Positions 30,784-40,857 are shown, numbered from the stretch's first letter. The stretch is 64,000 nucleotides of DNA from Deinococcus sp045062605 (GCF_045062605.1 NZ_JBJGDW010000013.1:1-64000), one strand, 5' to 3'. Notes: generated from the letters alone by a model not told the origin. Made by a program: numbers and translations.

Positions 30784-32607
30784 TCAATTCCCAGGTTTCG
30801 CCAGAAAGCCTGCCGGAACCTCAGCCAGCGCCTGGGCCGACTGCGCCTCTTCCCCGACGGTGCGGGGTAATGTAAAGCTGAAGGTGGCCCCCTGATCTAG
30901 CACGCTGCTGGCGGTCACGCGTCCGCCGTGGCGCAGGATGATGCGGCGCACGGTGGCCAGGCCAATTCCGGTGCCCTCGAAGTCCTTTTGCAGATGCAGG
31001 CGCTGAAAGGGACCGAACAGCTTGGCCTCATACGCCGGATCGAAGCCCGCGCCGTTGTCCCGAACCCATACGGTCCAGCCGTCCTCGTCCTCATCGGTCC
31101 AGACCTCGATCACCGGCTGGGCAGCGCGGCGGGTGAACTTGACGGCGTTGCTCAGCAGGTTGGTCATCACCTGCCGCAGGGTGGCGCGGTCTCCTGGCAC
31201 GGTGGGCAGCGCCCCCAGACGCCACTCGATCTCGCGGCCTGCCAGCTCGTCGTGAACGTCCTGGCGGGCCTCGTCTACGAGTTGGCTCAGGGAAATATCC
31301 TCGCGGCGCAGGGGCTGGCGGGTGCTGCGCGACAGTTCCAGCATGGCGTCGATCATACGGGTCATCTGGTCGGCGGCCTCGTCCAGCACGGTCAGGGAAC
31401 GCTCGGCCTTTTCAGGGTGTCCACTGTCCAGCGCGCGGCGGATAAGTTCGGTAAAGCCCTTGACGTGGCGTACGGGGGTCCGCAGATCGTGCGAGGCGCT
31501 GTAGGCGAAGGCTTCCAGCTCCCCGTTGGCGGCCATCAGCTCGTCGTTGCTGCGTTCGAGCTGCCGGTAACTGGCTTCCAGTTCGGCGGCGGCCCAGCCG
31601 CGTTCCAGCGCCAGCTCCAGGCTACGGCCCACCGCCAGGAACACCGCGCGTTCCTGCGGCTGCCAGCGCCGCTGCGGACTGCCGATGGCGAACATGGCAA
31701 TGGGCTGACCCCGGCGCAGGTACGGATAGAAGCCCGTCACGCCATAGCCCTCACTGTGATCGAACCGCTGCTCTGCGGCGTCCCAATCTTCGAAGAACAC
31801 CGGGCCACCCGCCCCGACTGCCGCCTGGAAACTGGGCGTGCTGAGCGGCAGCCCGGCGGCCAGCGCCTCGCGCAGCACGGGATCAGGAACCTCGGCCAGC
31901 AGCGCCTTCCACAGTCCGTACTGGAGTTCGTAGTAACCGAAAGACCACTCGGGCAGCAGCTCCAGCAGCAGATCGCGGGCGCGCTGGGCGGCTTCCACGC
32001 GGTCTGTGCCCACGCCGATGGCCTCGGTCAGTTGCATGAAGGCTTCGAGGCCAAGCTGACGCTCGTGGAGTTCGGTCTGAATGGCGCGCTGCTGGGCACC
32101 CAACACGGCCTGATGAACGGCGCTGAACAGTTGGCGCTGCTCCGGTGTCCAGAGCGACACGCCGACAAGCCCGATGGCCAGGACCGCGTCGGGCCTGCCG
32201 TCCCGGAAATAGGGGGCCAGCGCCACCGCGCCGAACGCTTCGGTGAACGGCACCCGCTGCCTCCCCGCGTCCCAGCCTTCAAAGAACATCGGCCCACCCG
32301 CCTGAACTGTCTGGGCAAAGGGGGGCGTGTCCAGCGGCAGGCCGCGCTGAACCAGATCCAGAAACTCCGGCGACAGGCCGTCCGTCGTCTGCTGGGCCAC
32401 CCAGCGTTCTCCCACACACTGGTAAAAGGCGGCCTGGAGTCCGGGAATATGGGCCTGCAAGACCTCCTGGGCGCTGCGGGCCAGCATTTCCAGATCAGAA
32501 ATCGTGGCAGCGGCCTGGGTCAGCGCCATGAAGGTGGACAGGACCTTGATCTGCTGCTGCGCTTCGGCCAGCGCCTGCCGGGTGTTGAGCAATTCCTCGG
32601 ATGTCAA
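30784..32607 (-). CDS. Sensor histidine kinase with two GAF domains
   Basis: A 607-residue cytoplasmic kinase with no membrane segment. A short coiled coil (1-25) leads to two related GAF-like domains (about 25-180 and 190-345; compare GGPMFFEGWDA and GGPVFFEDWDA), then another coiled coil and a HisKA domain with FAYSASHDLRTPVRHVKGF, N box TNLLSNAVKFTRR, DNGAGFDP and GTGIGLATV. The layout resembles phytochrome-type kinases without the bilin domain. No response regulator gene is nearby. The start is TTG at 32607 with a GAGGAA site upstream. Confidence 0.9.
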   Translation of the reverse strand: MTSEELLNTRQALAEAQQQIKVLSTFMALTQAAATISDLEMLARSAQEVLQAHIPGLQAAFYQCVGERWVAQQTTDGLSPEFLDLVQRGLPLDTPPFAQTVQAGGPMFFEGWDAGRQRVPFTEAFGAVALAPYFRDGRPDAVLAIGLVGVSLWTPEQRQLFSAVHQAVLGAQQRAIQTELHERQLGLEAFMQLTEAIGVGTDRVEAAQRARDLLLELLPEWSFGYYELQYGLWKALLAEVPDPVLREALAAGLPLSTPSFQAAVGAGGPVFFEDWDAAEQRFDHSEGYGVTGFYPYLRRGQPIAMFAIGSPQRRWQPQERAVFLAVGRSLELALERGWAAAELEASYRQLERSNDELMAANGELEAFAYSASHDLRTPVRHVKGFTELIRRALDSGHPEKAERSLTVLDEAADQMTRMIDAMLELSRSTRQPLRREDISLSQLVDEARQDVHDELAGREIEWRLGALPTVPGDRATLRQVMTNLLSNAVKFTRRAAQPVIEVWTDEDEDGWTVWVRDNGAGFDPAYEAKLFGPFQRLHLQKDFEGTGIGLATVRRIILRHGGRVTASSVLDQGATFSFTLPRTVGEEAQSAQALAEVPAGFLAKPGN

Positions 32608-32668
32608 AAGTTCCTCATGAAGCGATTGAAGGTGGAAATTGAAGTGGGGACGGCGACAGGATATCCCT

Positions 32669-32805
32669 CAGACGAACTCCGATTGAATCGTTTGCAAAAG
32701 CGATGAATATCCGAGCAGAGCGAGAATGAGAAGAACGGGTTCCGGACGTGGAGTTGGCAAACTGGCGCTTTCCCAGTTTGTAAGCGTTACAGACGGAATC
32801 CGTAT
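32669..32805 (-). repeat. Structured dispersed repeat, copy B
   Basis: Copy in opposite orientation to the other three. Hairpin 1 is CAAACTGG (32758-32765)/CCAGTTTG (32773-32780) with a 7-nt loop; hairpin 2 is ATCGTTT (32687-32693)/AAGCGAT (32698-32704) with a G-T pair. The conserved end begins at the TGA stop of recO (32807-32805). The other end (CAGACGAACTCCG) is degenerate. It fills most of the recO-kinase spacer. Confidence 0.88.
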
Positions 32806-33578
32806 CAGATGGGCGGAATGGCCTGAAGACCCGTGCCCAGCGCCGGGTCTGTCACAGCCGGTTCACTGGGCATCAGTTGCCGCCAACTGTGGACGCCGCC
32901 CACCTGCACGGTCACGAAGCGTTCCAGCGCCCGCCACAGTGCCGGACGCTCTGACAGCGGCACCGGGGCATCCATGTTGGCCCGCACCGTGCGGCGCACC
33001 ACCCCGCGTAAGAAGTCCAGCGAGGTTGGGGGATACGCGGGCAGGCTGGCGCAGGCCGCGCACAGCATCTGGCCGCCCAGCGGGTCCGGGTATTCGGGGT
33101 CCGGCGCACCGCAACGGGCACAACGGGCGGTCTGCGGCACGATTCCGGCCAGCCCCAGCAACTTGTAACTCATGACCAGCGCCACCCATTCGGGGTCCGG
33201 CTGGTGCGCCACGCCGCGCAGGGCCGCCGCGAACAGCTCGAACGCCGTCTCGCTGAATTCCCCTTCCTGAAACAGCGCGTCGGCAAATTCGGCCATCAGG
33301 TGCGCGAAGGCGTGCCGCTCCGGCTCGGCCAGACTGGGCAGCGCACCCTCCAGAACGGCCTGCTTGACCGTGGCCAGATCGTTGTTGGGCGTCTGGTACA
33401 CCTGCACGCCGACGTGGTGAAACAGGTTCAGGCGGCTGGCCAGCGGACCGCGCACGCCGCCGCGCGCAATGGCTTTCAGCTTGCCCTGCGGCGTCAGCAG
33501 CGTCACGATGATGTCGCCGGACGGCATTACCCGGCGGCGGATCACGATGCCGCTGCGGTTGGCGCTACGGAACTTCAT
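32805..33578 (-). CDS. recO: DNA repair protein RecO
   Basis: RecO works with RecR and RecF to load RecA on SSB-coated single-stranded DNA and anneals complementary strands; it is central to recovery from radiation in Deinococcus, which lacks RecBC. The 257-residue protein starts with an OB fold (SGIVIRRRVMPSGDIIVTL) and has the RecO C-terminal helical domain with a C4 zinc site, CARCG and CAACASLP. recF lies in the same window at 61258. The TGA stop forms the boundary of repeat copy B. Confidence 0.94.
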   Translation of the reverse strand: MKFRSANRSGIVIRRRVMPSGDIIVTLLTPQGKLKAIARGGVRGPLASRLNLFHHVGVQVYQTPNNDLATVKQAVLEGALPSLAEPERHAFAHLMAEFADALFQEGEFSETAFELFAAALRGVAHQPDPEWVALVMSYKLLGLAGIVPQTARCARCGAPDPEYPDPLGGQMLCAACASLPAYPPTSLDFLRGVVRRTVRANMDAPVPLSERPALWRALERFVTVQVGGVHSWRQLMPSEPAVTDPALGTGLQAIPPI

Positions 33579-33708
33579 GGCTGATCTCGCATTAAATTCT
33601 TCTGCGCCGAGTTTTCCTGCGCTGAGGGCCGCGTCACGCTCCGCAGTCTAGGCGCTCCCGTCTGCGCCGCCTGTGCCGCTCTCCACGTTCCTGGCAACGC
33701 CGGGCGGG

Positions 33709-33714
33709 TAAACT
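33709..33714 (+). promoter_or_regulatory. -10 box for leaderless FBP-like gene
   Basis: TAAACT, 8 nt before the ATG at 33723. Confidence 0.55.
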
Positions 33715-33722
33715 GACAGGCG

Positions 33723-34124
33723 ATGAACGACCCGCGCCCACAGGAACACAGTGTCCGCGATCTGCTGCGGGAACTCTTTCCCGAAACGCACCGCGAACTG
33801 TTCGGCCCCCATGAGGGCGACGCCCTGCCCACCCTGGGCCTGTACCCGGTGGCCGATGGGCGGCTGGCGTTGGTCCACGGCGATCAACTGGCCGAATTTA
33901 CCCCGCTGGACCCCAAGGGGAAAAATGCCCTGCACTGCGATCTGTGCCATTACACCCGCAGCCGCAGCGAGGCCGCCCTGTACCGCGTGGTGGTGGCCGC
34001 CCGCCGCAGCCGCTACGTGACCCTGTGTACCGCCACCGAAGCCTGCCAGGGCCGCGCCGGACGCAAGGGGCTGGAAACGCTGGCGAACCGCATCTTCCCT
34101 CTAGAGTTGCCCTACACGGAATAG
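33723..34124 (+). CDS. Zinc-finger protein, possibly FBP/FusB-like
   Basis: A 133-residue protein with four well-placed cysteines, LHCDLCHYTRSRSEA and VTLCTATEACQGR, that look like a treble-clef zinc site (C-x2-C, about 24 residues, C-x5-C). The arrangement and the basic segment ARRSRYVTLC recall the C-terminal zinc domain of FBP/FusB proteins, which bind EF-G and rescue it from the ribosome. The N-terminal part (RDLLRELFPETHREL) is helical. The FusB link is tentative. It is divergent from recO. Confidence 0.6.
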   Translation: MNDPRPQEHSVRDLLRELFPETHRELFGPHEGDALPTLGLYPVADGRLALVHGDQLAEFTPLDPKGKNALHCDLCHYTRSRSEAALYRVVVAARRSRYVTLCTATEACQGRAGRKGLETLANRIFPLELPYTE

Positions 34125-34179
34125 GGCTGGTCTGACGGTTGAGCCGTTTGGCGCATGGAAAGCCTTGCTGCCTCTCCGC

Positions 34180-34185
34180 TAGCCT
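34180..34185 (+). promoter_or_regulatory. -10 box for leaderless VOC gene
   Basis: TAGCCT, 6 nt before the ATG at 34192. Confidence 0.45.
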
Positions 34186-34191
34186 TCCCCC

Positions 34192-34614
34192 ATGACCGAA
34201 CCCAATACCTCCCACGTCCCCGTGACCGAATGGGCCGCCCTCGTGCCGGAGCTGGATGTCAGCGATCTGGCGCGCAGTCTGGACGCGTACACCCGGTTGT
34301 TCGGCTTCACCGTCAACTACACCCGCCCCGGCTTCGCGTATCTGAGCCTGGGGCGCATTCAATGGATGCTCTCGCAGATCCGCCCAGACGGCTCCTGGCA
34401 GACTGCCCCGCTGGAGCCTCCCCTGGGACGCGGCATCAACTTTCAGATTCAGGTGCCGGATATCGACGCTCTACACAGGCGGCTGGAGGCCGACGCCTAC
34501 CCCATCTTCGTGCCCATGCAGACCTCCGTGTATCTGGAGGGCGACACCGAACACCAGCAGTGCGAATTTCTGGTGCAGGACCCGGACGGTTATCTGCTGC
34601 GTTTCACCGACTGA
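34192..34614 (+). CDS. VOC-family protein (glyoxalase/bleomycin resistance type)
   Basis: A 140-residue protein of the vicinal oxygen chelate superfamily, with the two beta-alpha-beta-beta-beta units expected: PELDVSDLARSLDAYTRLFG at the start and a second unit from INFQIQVPDIDALHRRL to FLVQDPDGYLLRFTD. The latter ending is typical of bleomycin-resistance-like binding proteins. No clear complete metal triad can be assigned, so it may bind a small molecule or act as an enzyme. Its stop is 2 nt from that of the convergent MOSC gene. Confidence 0.85.
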   Translation: MTEPNTSHVPVTEWAALVPELDVSDLARSLDAYTRLFGFTVNYTRPGFAYLSLGRIQWMLSQIRPDGSWQTAPLEPPLGRGINFQIQVPDIDALHRRLEADAYPIFVPMQTSVYLEGDTEHQQCEFLVQDPDGYLLRFTD

Positions 34615-34616
34615 AG

Positions 34617-35282
34617 TCAAGCTCCTGCTTTTGCCAGCCGATGCTGTAGATCAGCACGCACCCGCACCGCCAGCGGAAAGTTCAGGTACGCCTCCAGCTT
34701 CCTGGGATCGGCAGAGCGTTTGTAGTGCAGGACGAACAGATCGCCGATGCTGGGGGCGTCTGCCGGGCCAGGAATCTGGCGCACGATGTCGCCCGGCCCC
34801 ACCTCGCCGCCGCGCAGCACACGGGTGTAGAAGCCGGGACGGGCCAGCCCCTTGAACTGCCTGACAAAGGCCGGATCGCCCACGTGCGCCGCCAGCGTGG
34901 CGCAGGGAATGCGCGGGGCGGTCACTTCCAGCAGCACGCCGCCCGTCTCTCCGAGTTCCAGCCGGTCCCCTACGCGCATGGCGGCGGATTCCAGCCCGCC
35001 CATCAGCAGATTCTCGCCGAAGAGACCGGGGGGCAGCGCCCGCCCTAATTCTGCCTCCCAGACGTCATAGTCCTCGCGGGTGTAGATGTACACGGCCTGA
35101 TCGGGGCCGCCGTGGTGGCGCGTGTCCATCACATGGTCTCCCTCCAATCCAGCTTCAGTGATCCGCACGCGGCCCGGCAGCGGACGCTTGTCGATGCCGC
35201 TGATGTGCGGGCGCTCACCAATCTGGACAGCGGCAGGCTGACCAGCATTGACGCTCTGAATCTGGCGATCTGGGGCAGTCAT
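34617..35282 (-). CDS. MOSC-domain protein (YiiM-like)
   Basis: A 221-residue MOSC-domain protein. MOSC domains transfer or bind sulfur carried on molybdenum cofactor; YiiM detoxifies N-hydroxylated compounds. Segments typical for YiiM are seen: GIDKRPLPGRVRITEAGLEG, HHGGPDQAVYIYTREDYDVW, GLFGENLLMGG and RIPCATLAAHVG with the conserved Cys. A TAGCTT box 7 nt before the ATG supports this start. The C-terminal 3-alpha domain (IGDLFVLHYKRSADPRKLEA) is complete. Confidence 0.9.
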   Translation of the reverse strand: MTAPDRQIQSVNAGQPAAVQIGERPHISGIDKRPLPGRVRITEAGLEGDHVMDTRHHGGPDQAVYIYTREDYDVWEAELGRALPPGLFGENLLMGGLESAAMRVGDRLELGETGGVLLEVTAPRIPCATLAAHVGDPAFVRQFKGLARPGFYTRVLRGGEVGPGDIVRQIPGPADAPSIGDLFVLHYKRSADPRKLEAYLNFPLAVRVRADLQHRLAKAGA

Positions 35283-35289
35283 GGGGTCC

Positions 35290-35295
35290 AAGCTA
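35290..35295 (-). promoter_or_regulatory. -10 box for leaderless MOSC gene
   Basis: TAGCTT on the minus strand, 7 nt before the ATG at 35282. Confidence 0.5.
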
Positions 35296-35354
35296 TCAGG
35301 AGTCCTAAAGGCCGCGTCAGATACCGCCCGGACGCGCCGCCTAAGCTGGGAGCG

Positions 35355-36917
35355 GTGGGCACGCTGCTGTTTTTCCGGGTCTTTGGCGTGGCGCTGCTGC
35401 TGGGGCTTCTCCTGACGCTGGGGGCGGGCGTGGGCATCTCGCAGGCCGTCCCGGGTACGCCGCCCCTGACCCTGCTGAGCGGCCCACTCTCCCCCCCTGA
35501 TCTGGCCGCGCTGGATGGACTGACAGAGGTGAATCCAGCCCTGGCACCCACCTGCCCCGAACCACAGGCCCCGCTGGACCGCGTGCTGTATGACCATCTG
35601 CGCGGGCAGGGCGCGGCGCTGAGCTGCGGCAACGCCTTCGTGGGCCTGATCCACTTTCCCAACGACGACTCCGGTCTGAGTGGACAGCCGCCGGACCCGA
35701 TGGGAGGCTTCAGCGTCATGGCCCGCCAGATTGAGGGCGCACGGCACGAGGTCCTGCTGGCCAACATGCTGTGGGACGACGGCCCCGGCTCTCCCGGCGT
35801 GCTGCTGGCCCGCTCCATCGCGCAGTTGCGGCGGCAGGTGGCCCAGCACCCTGAGCGTTACCCGCAGGGCGTGACCGTGCGCCTGATGTTCGGCAACAGT
35901 GTGCGCCTGGATAGCCTGCTGGACCCCACCAGCAGCGTCTACAGCGCCGCGCGGCAACTGCTGGAGGCCGGGGTGCCCCTCTCGGGCGATCCGGTACAGG
36001 GCTTCACGCTCGCCCTCTCCAACTACACTTACGCCTATCCGCACAACCACCTCAAGGTGCTGGTCATCGACGGGCAGGAAACGACAGCGGGCGGGGCCAA
36101 TATCAGCTTCTTTCATCTGCCCGCCAGCACCCCCGGCGGTCTGGACCTGACCGATCTGATGCTAACGCTAAGGGGACCGGTGGCGCGGCAGACCGTGGCC
36201 GCCTTCCGCGATTCCTGGCTGCTGAGCCGTCCGCTGCGGTGTCGGGCGGGCGTCAGGGTGGCCGACTTACACAAAAGCTGCGTGCTGACGGATGACGAGG
36301 ACCCTTACCCGCTGTTCTACACGGCCCCGCCCCAGCCTGCGGGAACCTCGCGCGCTTACGGACTGTACCGCCGCGCCGGGTACGAGACGCAGGACTCGGC
36401 CTTGCCCGCGCTGTTCGCTGCCGCCGGGTCCAGCATCGACCTGCTGCAGTCGCAGATCAGCGGCACCGTGCAGTGCAGCCTGAGCCTGACCGCGCCGGGC
36501 GGCTGCCCCTTTCCGCAGGAGGTTCTGCCCGTGTGGCAGGCCATCGTGGGCGCAATCCGCGAGCATGGGGTCCGCGTCCGCGTGGTGCTGGACCACGATC
36601 CGCTGCTGCAAATCGAGCCGCTGGCGCTGCTGTCCAGCCTATGGGGGCAGCTCAAGCCGCTGGGGCTGGAAGACCACCTGCAAGTCCGCTGGTCTGGCAC
36701 GGCGGGCGGCATGCACACCAAGGCCACGCTGGTAGACGACGCGATGGCGACAGTAGGCAGCCTCAACCTGCATTTCTCGTCGTTCGGGGACCACGGATTG
36801 AACGAGTACACGCTGGCCACCAGTGATCCCGCCGCATTAAAAGCAGTGCGGCAGGACTTCGACTTCGAGTGGGCGCGGGGCAAACCGTTTGAATTGCCGT
36901 ACTGGCTCAAGCCCTGA
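35355..36917 (+). CDS. Phospholipase D-family protein (cardiolipin synthase-like)
   Basis: A 520-residue envelope protein with an N-terminal membrane anchor or signal (LLFFRVFGVALLLGLLL) and two PLD catalytic motifs: NHLKVLVIDGQETTAGGANI and MHTKATLVDDAMATVGSLN, both with the HxK(x4)D pattern. Two motifs in one chain is typical of cardiolipin synthases and PLD nucleases; the outward location favours a lipid or exopolymer substrate. The GTG at 35355 is chosen because upstream open frame lies within the MOSC gene on the other strand. A CTGGGAG site sits close upstream. Confidence 0.85.
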   Translation: MGTLLFFRVFGVALLLGLLLTLGAGVGISQAVPGTPPLTLLSGPLSPPDLAALDGLTEVNPALAPTCPEPQAPLDRVLYDHLRGQGAALSCGNAFVGLIHFPNDDSGLSGQPPDPMGGFSVMARQIEGARHEVLLANMLWDDGPGSPGVLLARSIAQLRRQVAQHPERYPQGVTVRLMFGNSVRLDSLLDPTSSVYSAARQLLEAGVPLSGDPVQGFTLALSNYTYAYPHNHLKVLVIDGQETTAGGANISFFHLPASTPGGLDLTDLMLTLRGPVARQTVAAFRDSWLLSRPLRCRAGVRVADLHKSCVLTDDEDPYPLFYTAPPQPAGTSRAYGLYRRAGYETQDSALPALFAAAGSSIDLLQSQISGTVQCSLSLTAPGGCPFPQEVLPVWQAIVGAIREHGVRVRVVLDHDPLLQIEPLALLSSLWGQLKPLGLEDHLQVRWSGTAGGMHTKATLVDDAMATVGSLNLHFSSFGDHGLNEYTLATSDPAALKAVRQDFDFEWARGKPFELPYWLKP

Positions 36918-36920
36918 AAC

Positions 36921-37487
36921 TCAGGCGCTGAGAACCCCGCCGTAAATGTCGTCCAGGCTCAGCACGCGGCTCAGGCAGGGAATTTCAACTTCGCCGCTTC
37001 CAGCAAGTTCGGCCAGATTCCACTTCTGCCCGTCCCGCCCATACGCGTAGACGCGCCGCTCGTCCTGCTCGACGATCAGGTACGTTTGCAGGCTAGGAAG
37101 GGCGGTGTACATGGCGTATTTCCCCACCCGATCATTCGCGGCAGTGCTGGGCGAGAGAACTTCCACCAGCAGACACGGCGCGGTTTCGGCCAGACGTTCA
37201 ATTTTGCCCGTATCGCAGACCAGCATCACGTCCGGGTAGAAATAGCTGCTGCTGGCCTCAATGCTGAGGCGCATATCCGATTGATGGATGCGGCAACCCT
37301 CTTTCCTGGCTGTGCCGTACAGAGTGCCAAAAATGTTGCCGCTGATCAGCGAGTGCGGCATTCCCACCCCCGCCTGCCCATGCAGAGGGTATACAAAGCC
37401 GCCCACGTACTCGCGCTTATAAGAACTGAGTTCCTCTGTACGCAGGTATTCCTCCACGCTCATGGCTTTGAAGTCCGCGCTACCCAC
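36921..37487 (-). CDS. Uma2-family (DUF820) putative restriction-like endonuclease
   Basis: A 188-residue protein of the Uma2/DUF820 family, PD-(D/E)XK-type folds abundant in cyanobacteria and Deinococcus. The core is SYFYPDVMLVCDTGKIERL followed by PCLLVEVLSPSTAANDRVGK, with the conserved D, E and downstream K. The C-terminal segment TYLIVEQDERRVYAYGRDG is also typical. Many copies are found in such genomes and their role is unclear. The GTG start has GAGG upstream; ATG at 37463 is the alternative. It lies directly after guaA on the same strand. Confidence 0.88.
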   Translation of the reverse strand: MGSADFKAMSVEEYLRTEELSSYKREYVGGFVYPLHGQAGVGMPHSLISGNIFGTLYGTARKEGCRIHQSDMRLSIEASSSYFYPDVMLVCDTGKIERLAETAPCLLVEVLSPSTAANDRVGKYAMYTALPSLQTYLIVEQDERRVYAYGRDGQKWNLAELAGSGEVEIPCLSRVLSLDDIYGGVLSA

Positions 37488-37496
37488 GCCCTCAGC

Positions 37497-39041
37497 TCAC
37501 TCCCACTCAATCGTGGCGGGCGGCTTGCCAGTGATGTCGTAGACCACGCGGTTGATCTCGTGGACCTGATTGACGATGCGGTTGCTCATGGTGGCCAGAA
37601 ATTCCCAGGGCAGCCGCGCCCACTCGGCGGTCATGTAATCGTCGGTGGTCACCGCCCGCAGCGCCGCCGTGTAGCTGTAGGTGCGCTCGTCGCCCATCAC
37701 GCCCACGCTTCTGATCGGGGTCAGAATCGCCAGCGCCTGAGAGCAGTCGTCGTACAGCCCGAATTCACGCAAGCCAGAGATGAAGATGTCGTCCACCCGG
37801 CGCAGGATGTCCATCTTTTCCTCTGAAATCGCGCCCAGGCAGCGGATCGCCAGCCCCGGCCCTGGAAAGGGGTGGCGCATGCGGATGTGTTCGGGCAGGC
37901 CCAGCAGCTTGGCCAGGGCGCGCACCTCGTCCTTGAACAGCGTGCGGAAGGGTTCCACCAGCTTGAAATTCAGGTCTTCGGGCAGACCGCCCACGTTGTG
38001 GTGGCTCTTGATGTTGGCCGCGCCGGATTTGTCGGATTGAAGGCCGCCTGCCGACTCAATCACGTCCGGGTAGAGGGTGCCCTGGGCCAGAAAGTCGAAC
38101 GGGCCGTGTTCCTGCGCCTGAATGGCCGCCTCGCGTTCAAAGGCCCGGATGAATTCGCGCCCGATGATCTTGCGCTTCTGCTCGGGGTCCGAGACACCTT
38201 CCAGTGCGCCCATGAACTCGGCGCGGGCGTCCACTGTGACCAGATGCACGCCCAGCGGGATCAGCGCGGCCTCCACCTGTTCGCGTTCGCCCAGGCGCAG
38301 CAATCCGTGGTCAATAAACACGGCGGTCAGGCGCTCCCCCACCGCCCGCGCCAGCAACAGCCCCAGCGTGGAACTGTCCACGCCACCGCTGATCGCCAGC
38401 AGCACGCGGCCCTCGCCCACCTGCTTCTGCACGTCTGCGATCAGCTCGTCGATGATGTGTTCGGCGGTCCAGTCGCGCGCCACGCCGCAGATGGTCAGGA
38501 AGTTGCCCAGAATCTGCCCGCCCTTGGGGGTGTGGACCACTTCCGGGTGAAATTGCAGGCCGTAGCGCCGGGTCTGCAGGTTCTCGATGGCCGCGACGGG
38601 CGTATCTGCCGTTTCCGCGCTCACCTCGTAGCCCTGGGGCAACTGGGTCACGCTGTCGCTGTGGCTCATCCAGGCGACGAATTCGCCGCTGATCCCCTCG
38701 AACAATTGGCCGCCGTAGCGGGTCAGGTCCGCCTTGCCGTACTCGCGCTTGCCCGCCCGTTTCACGGCGCCGCCTGCCTCGTGCGCGAGGTACTGCATGC
38801 CGTAGCACACGCCCAGGATAGGAATCTCCAGATCCATCACGCCGGGGGCGGGCCTGGGAGCGGTCTCGTCGTAGACGCTGCTGGGGCCGCCCGATAGCAC
38901 GATGCCCTGCGGTTTTTCCTGCTGAATCCGCTCCAGCGAGGCCGAGCCGGGCAGAATCACGCTGTAGGCCCCCAGCTCGCGGAACCGCCGCGCGATCAGG
39001 CGGGTAAATTGACTGCCGAAATCCAGAATGACAACGCTCAT
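37497..39041 (-). CDS. guaA: GMP synthase (glutamine-hydrolysing)
   Basis: GuaA converts XMP to GMP with glutamine and ATP. The 514-residue protein starts MSVVILDFGSQFTRLIARR and shows the class I amidotransferase nucleophile in GVCYGMQYL with His and Glu in QFHPEVVHT. The ATP pyrophosphatase P-loop is LLAISGGVDSSTLGLLLARA, and the C-terminus ends GKPPATIEWE. A CACAAT sequence 8 nt upstream may be the -10 of a leaderless mRNA. An in-frame GTG six codons earlier is less likely. Confidence 0.97.
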   Translation of the reverse strand: MSVVILDFGSQFTRLIARRFRELGAYSVILPGSASLERIQQEKPQGIVLSGGPSSVYDETAPRPAPGVMDLEIPILGVCYGMQYLAHEAGGAVKRAGKREYGKADLTRYGGQLFEGISGEFVAWMSHSDSVTQLPQGYEVSAETADTPVAAIENLQTRRYGLQFHPEVVHTPKGGQILGNFLTICGVARDWTAEHIIDELIADVQKQVGEGRVLLAISGGVDSSTLGLLLARAVGERLTAVFIDHGLLRLGEREQVEAALIPLGVHLVTVDARAEFMGALEGVSDPEQKRKIIGREFIRAFEREAAIQAQEHGPFDFLAQGTLYPDVIESAGGLQSDKSGAANIKSHHNVGGLPEDLNFKLVEPFRTLFKDEVRALAKLLGLPEHIRMRHPFPGPGLAIRCLGAISEEKMDILRRVDDIFISGLREFGLYDDCSQALAILTPIRSVGVMGDERTYSYTAALRAVTTDDYMTAEWARLPWEFLATMSNRIVNQVHEINRVVYDITGKPPATIEWE

Positions 39042-39111
39042 CGGGGGTGATTGTGCCACGAAGGAGCCAGGTACGGAGGGGACTCCCCTTCCCCAACTGG
39101 AGAGCCAGCCT

Positions 39112-40088
39112 TCAGTAGCCCCGGTGGGTCACCCGCCCGCCCGATTCTTCCAGCCAGTCGGTAACGGCCCCCACCGCCGCCTTAACCCCCGGAGTGATGA
39201 TCGGGCCACCAAATTTGGCGAGGCGCACCAGATGGCTGCCGTCCTCGCGCCCGGTAATGCCGATCAATACTTCCTGCGTGAGTTCCCCTTCTACCACATG
39301 CGCCAGCGCCACCCAGCCGTCCCGACGCAGGCTGGCGTACAGGTCCAGCAGGATGACGGTCCAGCCGCCCGCGCGGGTCGTGCGCTTCTCGAAGGGCTGG
39401 CCGGGGGCAGCGGGGATAAAGTCTGCGGGCAGGGTCAGAATGGCGTGTGGCACGAGGTCAGGGTCCTCCGGGTAGGGGCGGATGTCGCCGTGCGGGACAA
39501 CCGGGTGGGCGGTGGGCGTGAAGCGGGCGTGCTGGGAACTGAGGCCCAGATCACGCCACTTGAGGGCGTATTTGGTCTCCAGTGCGGCGGGCGGCGGTTC
39601 GGTCAGTTCCACAGTCATCACACCGCTGTCCCGCGCCGCCGCGCACGCGAAGTCGAAATACTCGTCGTGATCGGTGGTCAGCAGGACCGCGCCGCCGGGT
39701 TTCAGGCGCGAGGCGGCAAGTTCAAAAAACGGCGCGCGCAGCAGGCGGTGGTCCAGATGCCCGGCTTTCGGCCAGGGATCGGGAAAGTTGACGACGATGC
39801 GGTCCAGTCCACCATGCGGCACCACCTCGCGCAGCAGCACGTCGGCGGGCAGCTTGGTCAGGATGGCGTTGTCCAGGCCCGCGTTTTTGAGGCGACGGTG
39901 AGCTTTAAGGAGCGAGACGCCCGACAACTCCACGCCCAGATAATTTGGGGCAATCTCGAACGTGGAGGCATAGTGCGGCCAGAAGCGCCCGTCCCCGAAG
40001 CCGATTTCCAGCACCCAGGGACGCTCTGGCGTCTGCGGGTACAGACGGGGGGCCGAGTCGGGGAAGTGGAAATCTCCGAGGGGAGAGA

Positions 40089-40092
<4 letters not shown>
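39112..40092 (-). CDS. trmB: tRNA (guanine-N7)-methyltransferase with C-terminal extension
   Basis: TrmB makes m7G46 in tRNA. The catalytic part (residues 1-200) is typical: VLEIGFGDGRFWPHYA for SAM binding, ELSGVSLLKAHRRLKNAGL, and VNFPDPWPKAGHLDHRL. The protein has 326 residues against about 210-240 in E. coli-type TrmB. The extra C-terminal part, from about LTLPADFIPAAPG to GGRVTHRGY, looks like an added alpha-beta domain, possibly for tRNA binding. The ATG overlaps the stop of the upstream FAD-protein gene (ATGA). Confidence 0.93.
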
Positions 40093-40844
<752 letters not shown>

Positions 40845-40851
40845 ACGGCGG

Positions 40852-40857
40852 AGTGTA
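40852..40857 (-). promoter_or_regulatory. -10 box for leaderless FAD-protein/trmB pair
   Basis: TACACT on the minus strand, 7 nt before the GTG at 40844. Confidence 0.55.

Noticed and set aside
30928..32706. Long open frame on the plus strand opposite the histidine kinase gene
   Set aside because: Antisense shadow; the kinase has complete catalytic motifs and fits the codon pattern.
35112..35354. N-terminal extension of the PLD-family protein
   Set aside because: It overlaps the MOSC gene on the other strand, and the membrane anchor expected at the N-terminus begins right after GTG 35355.
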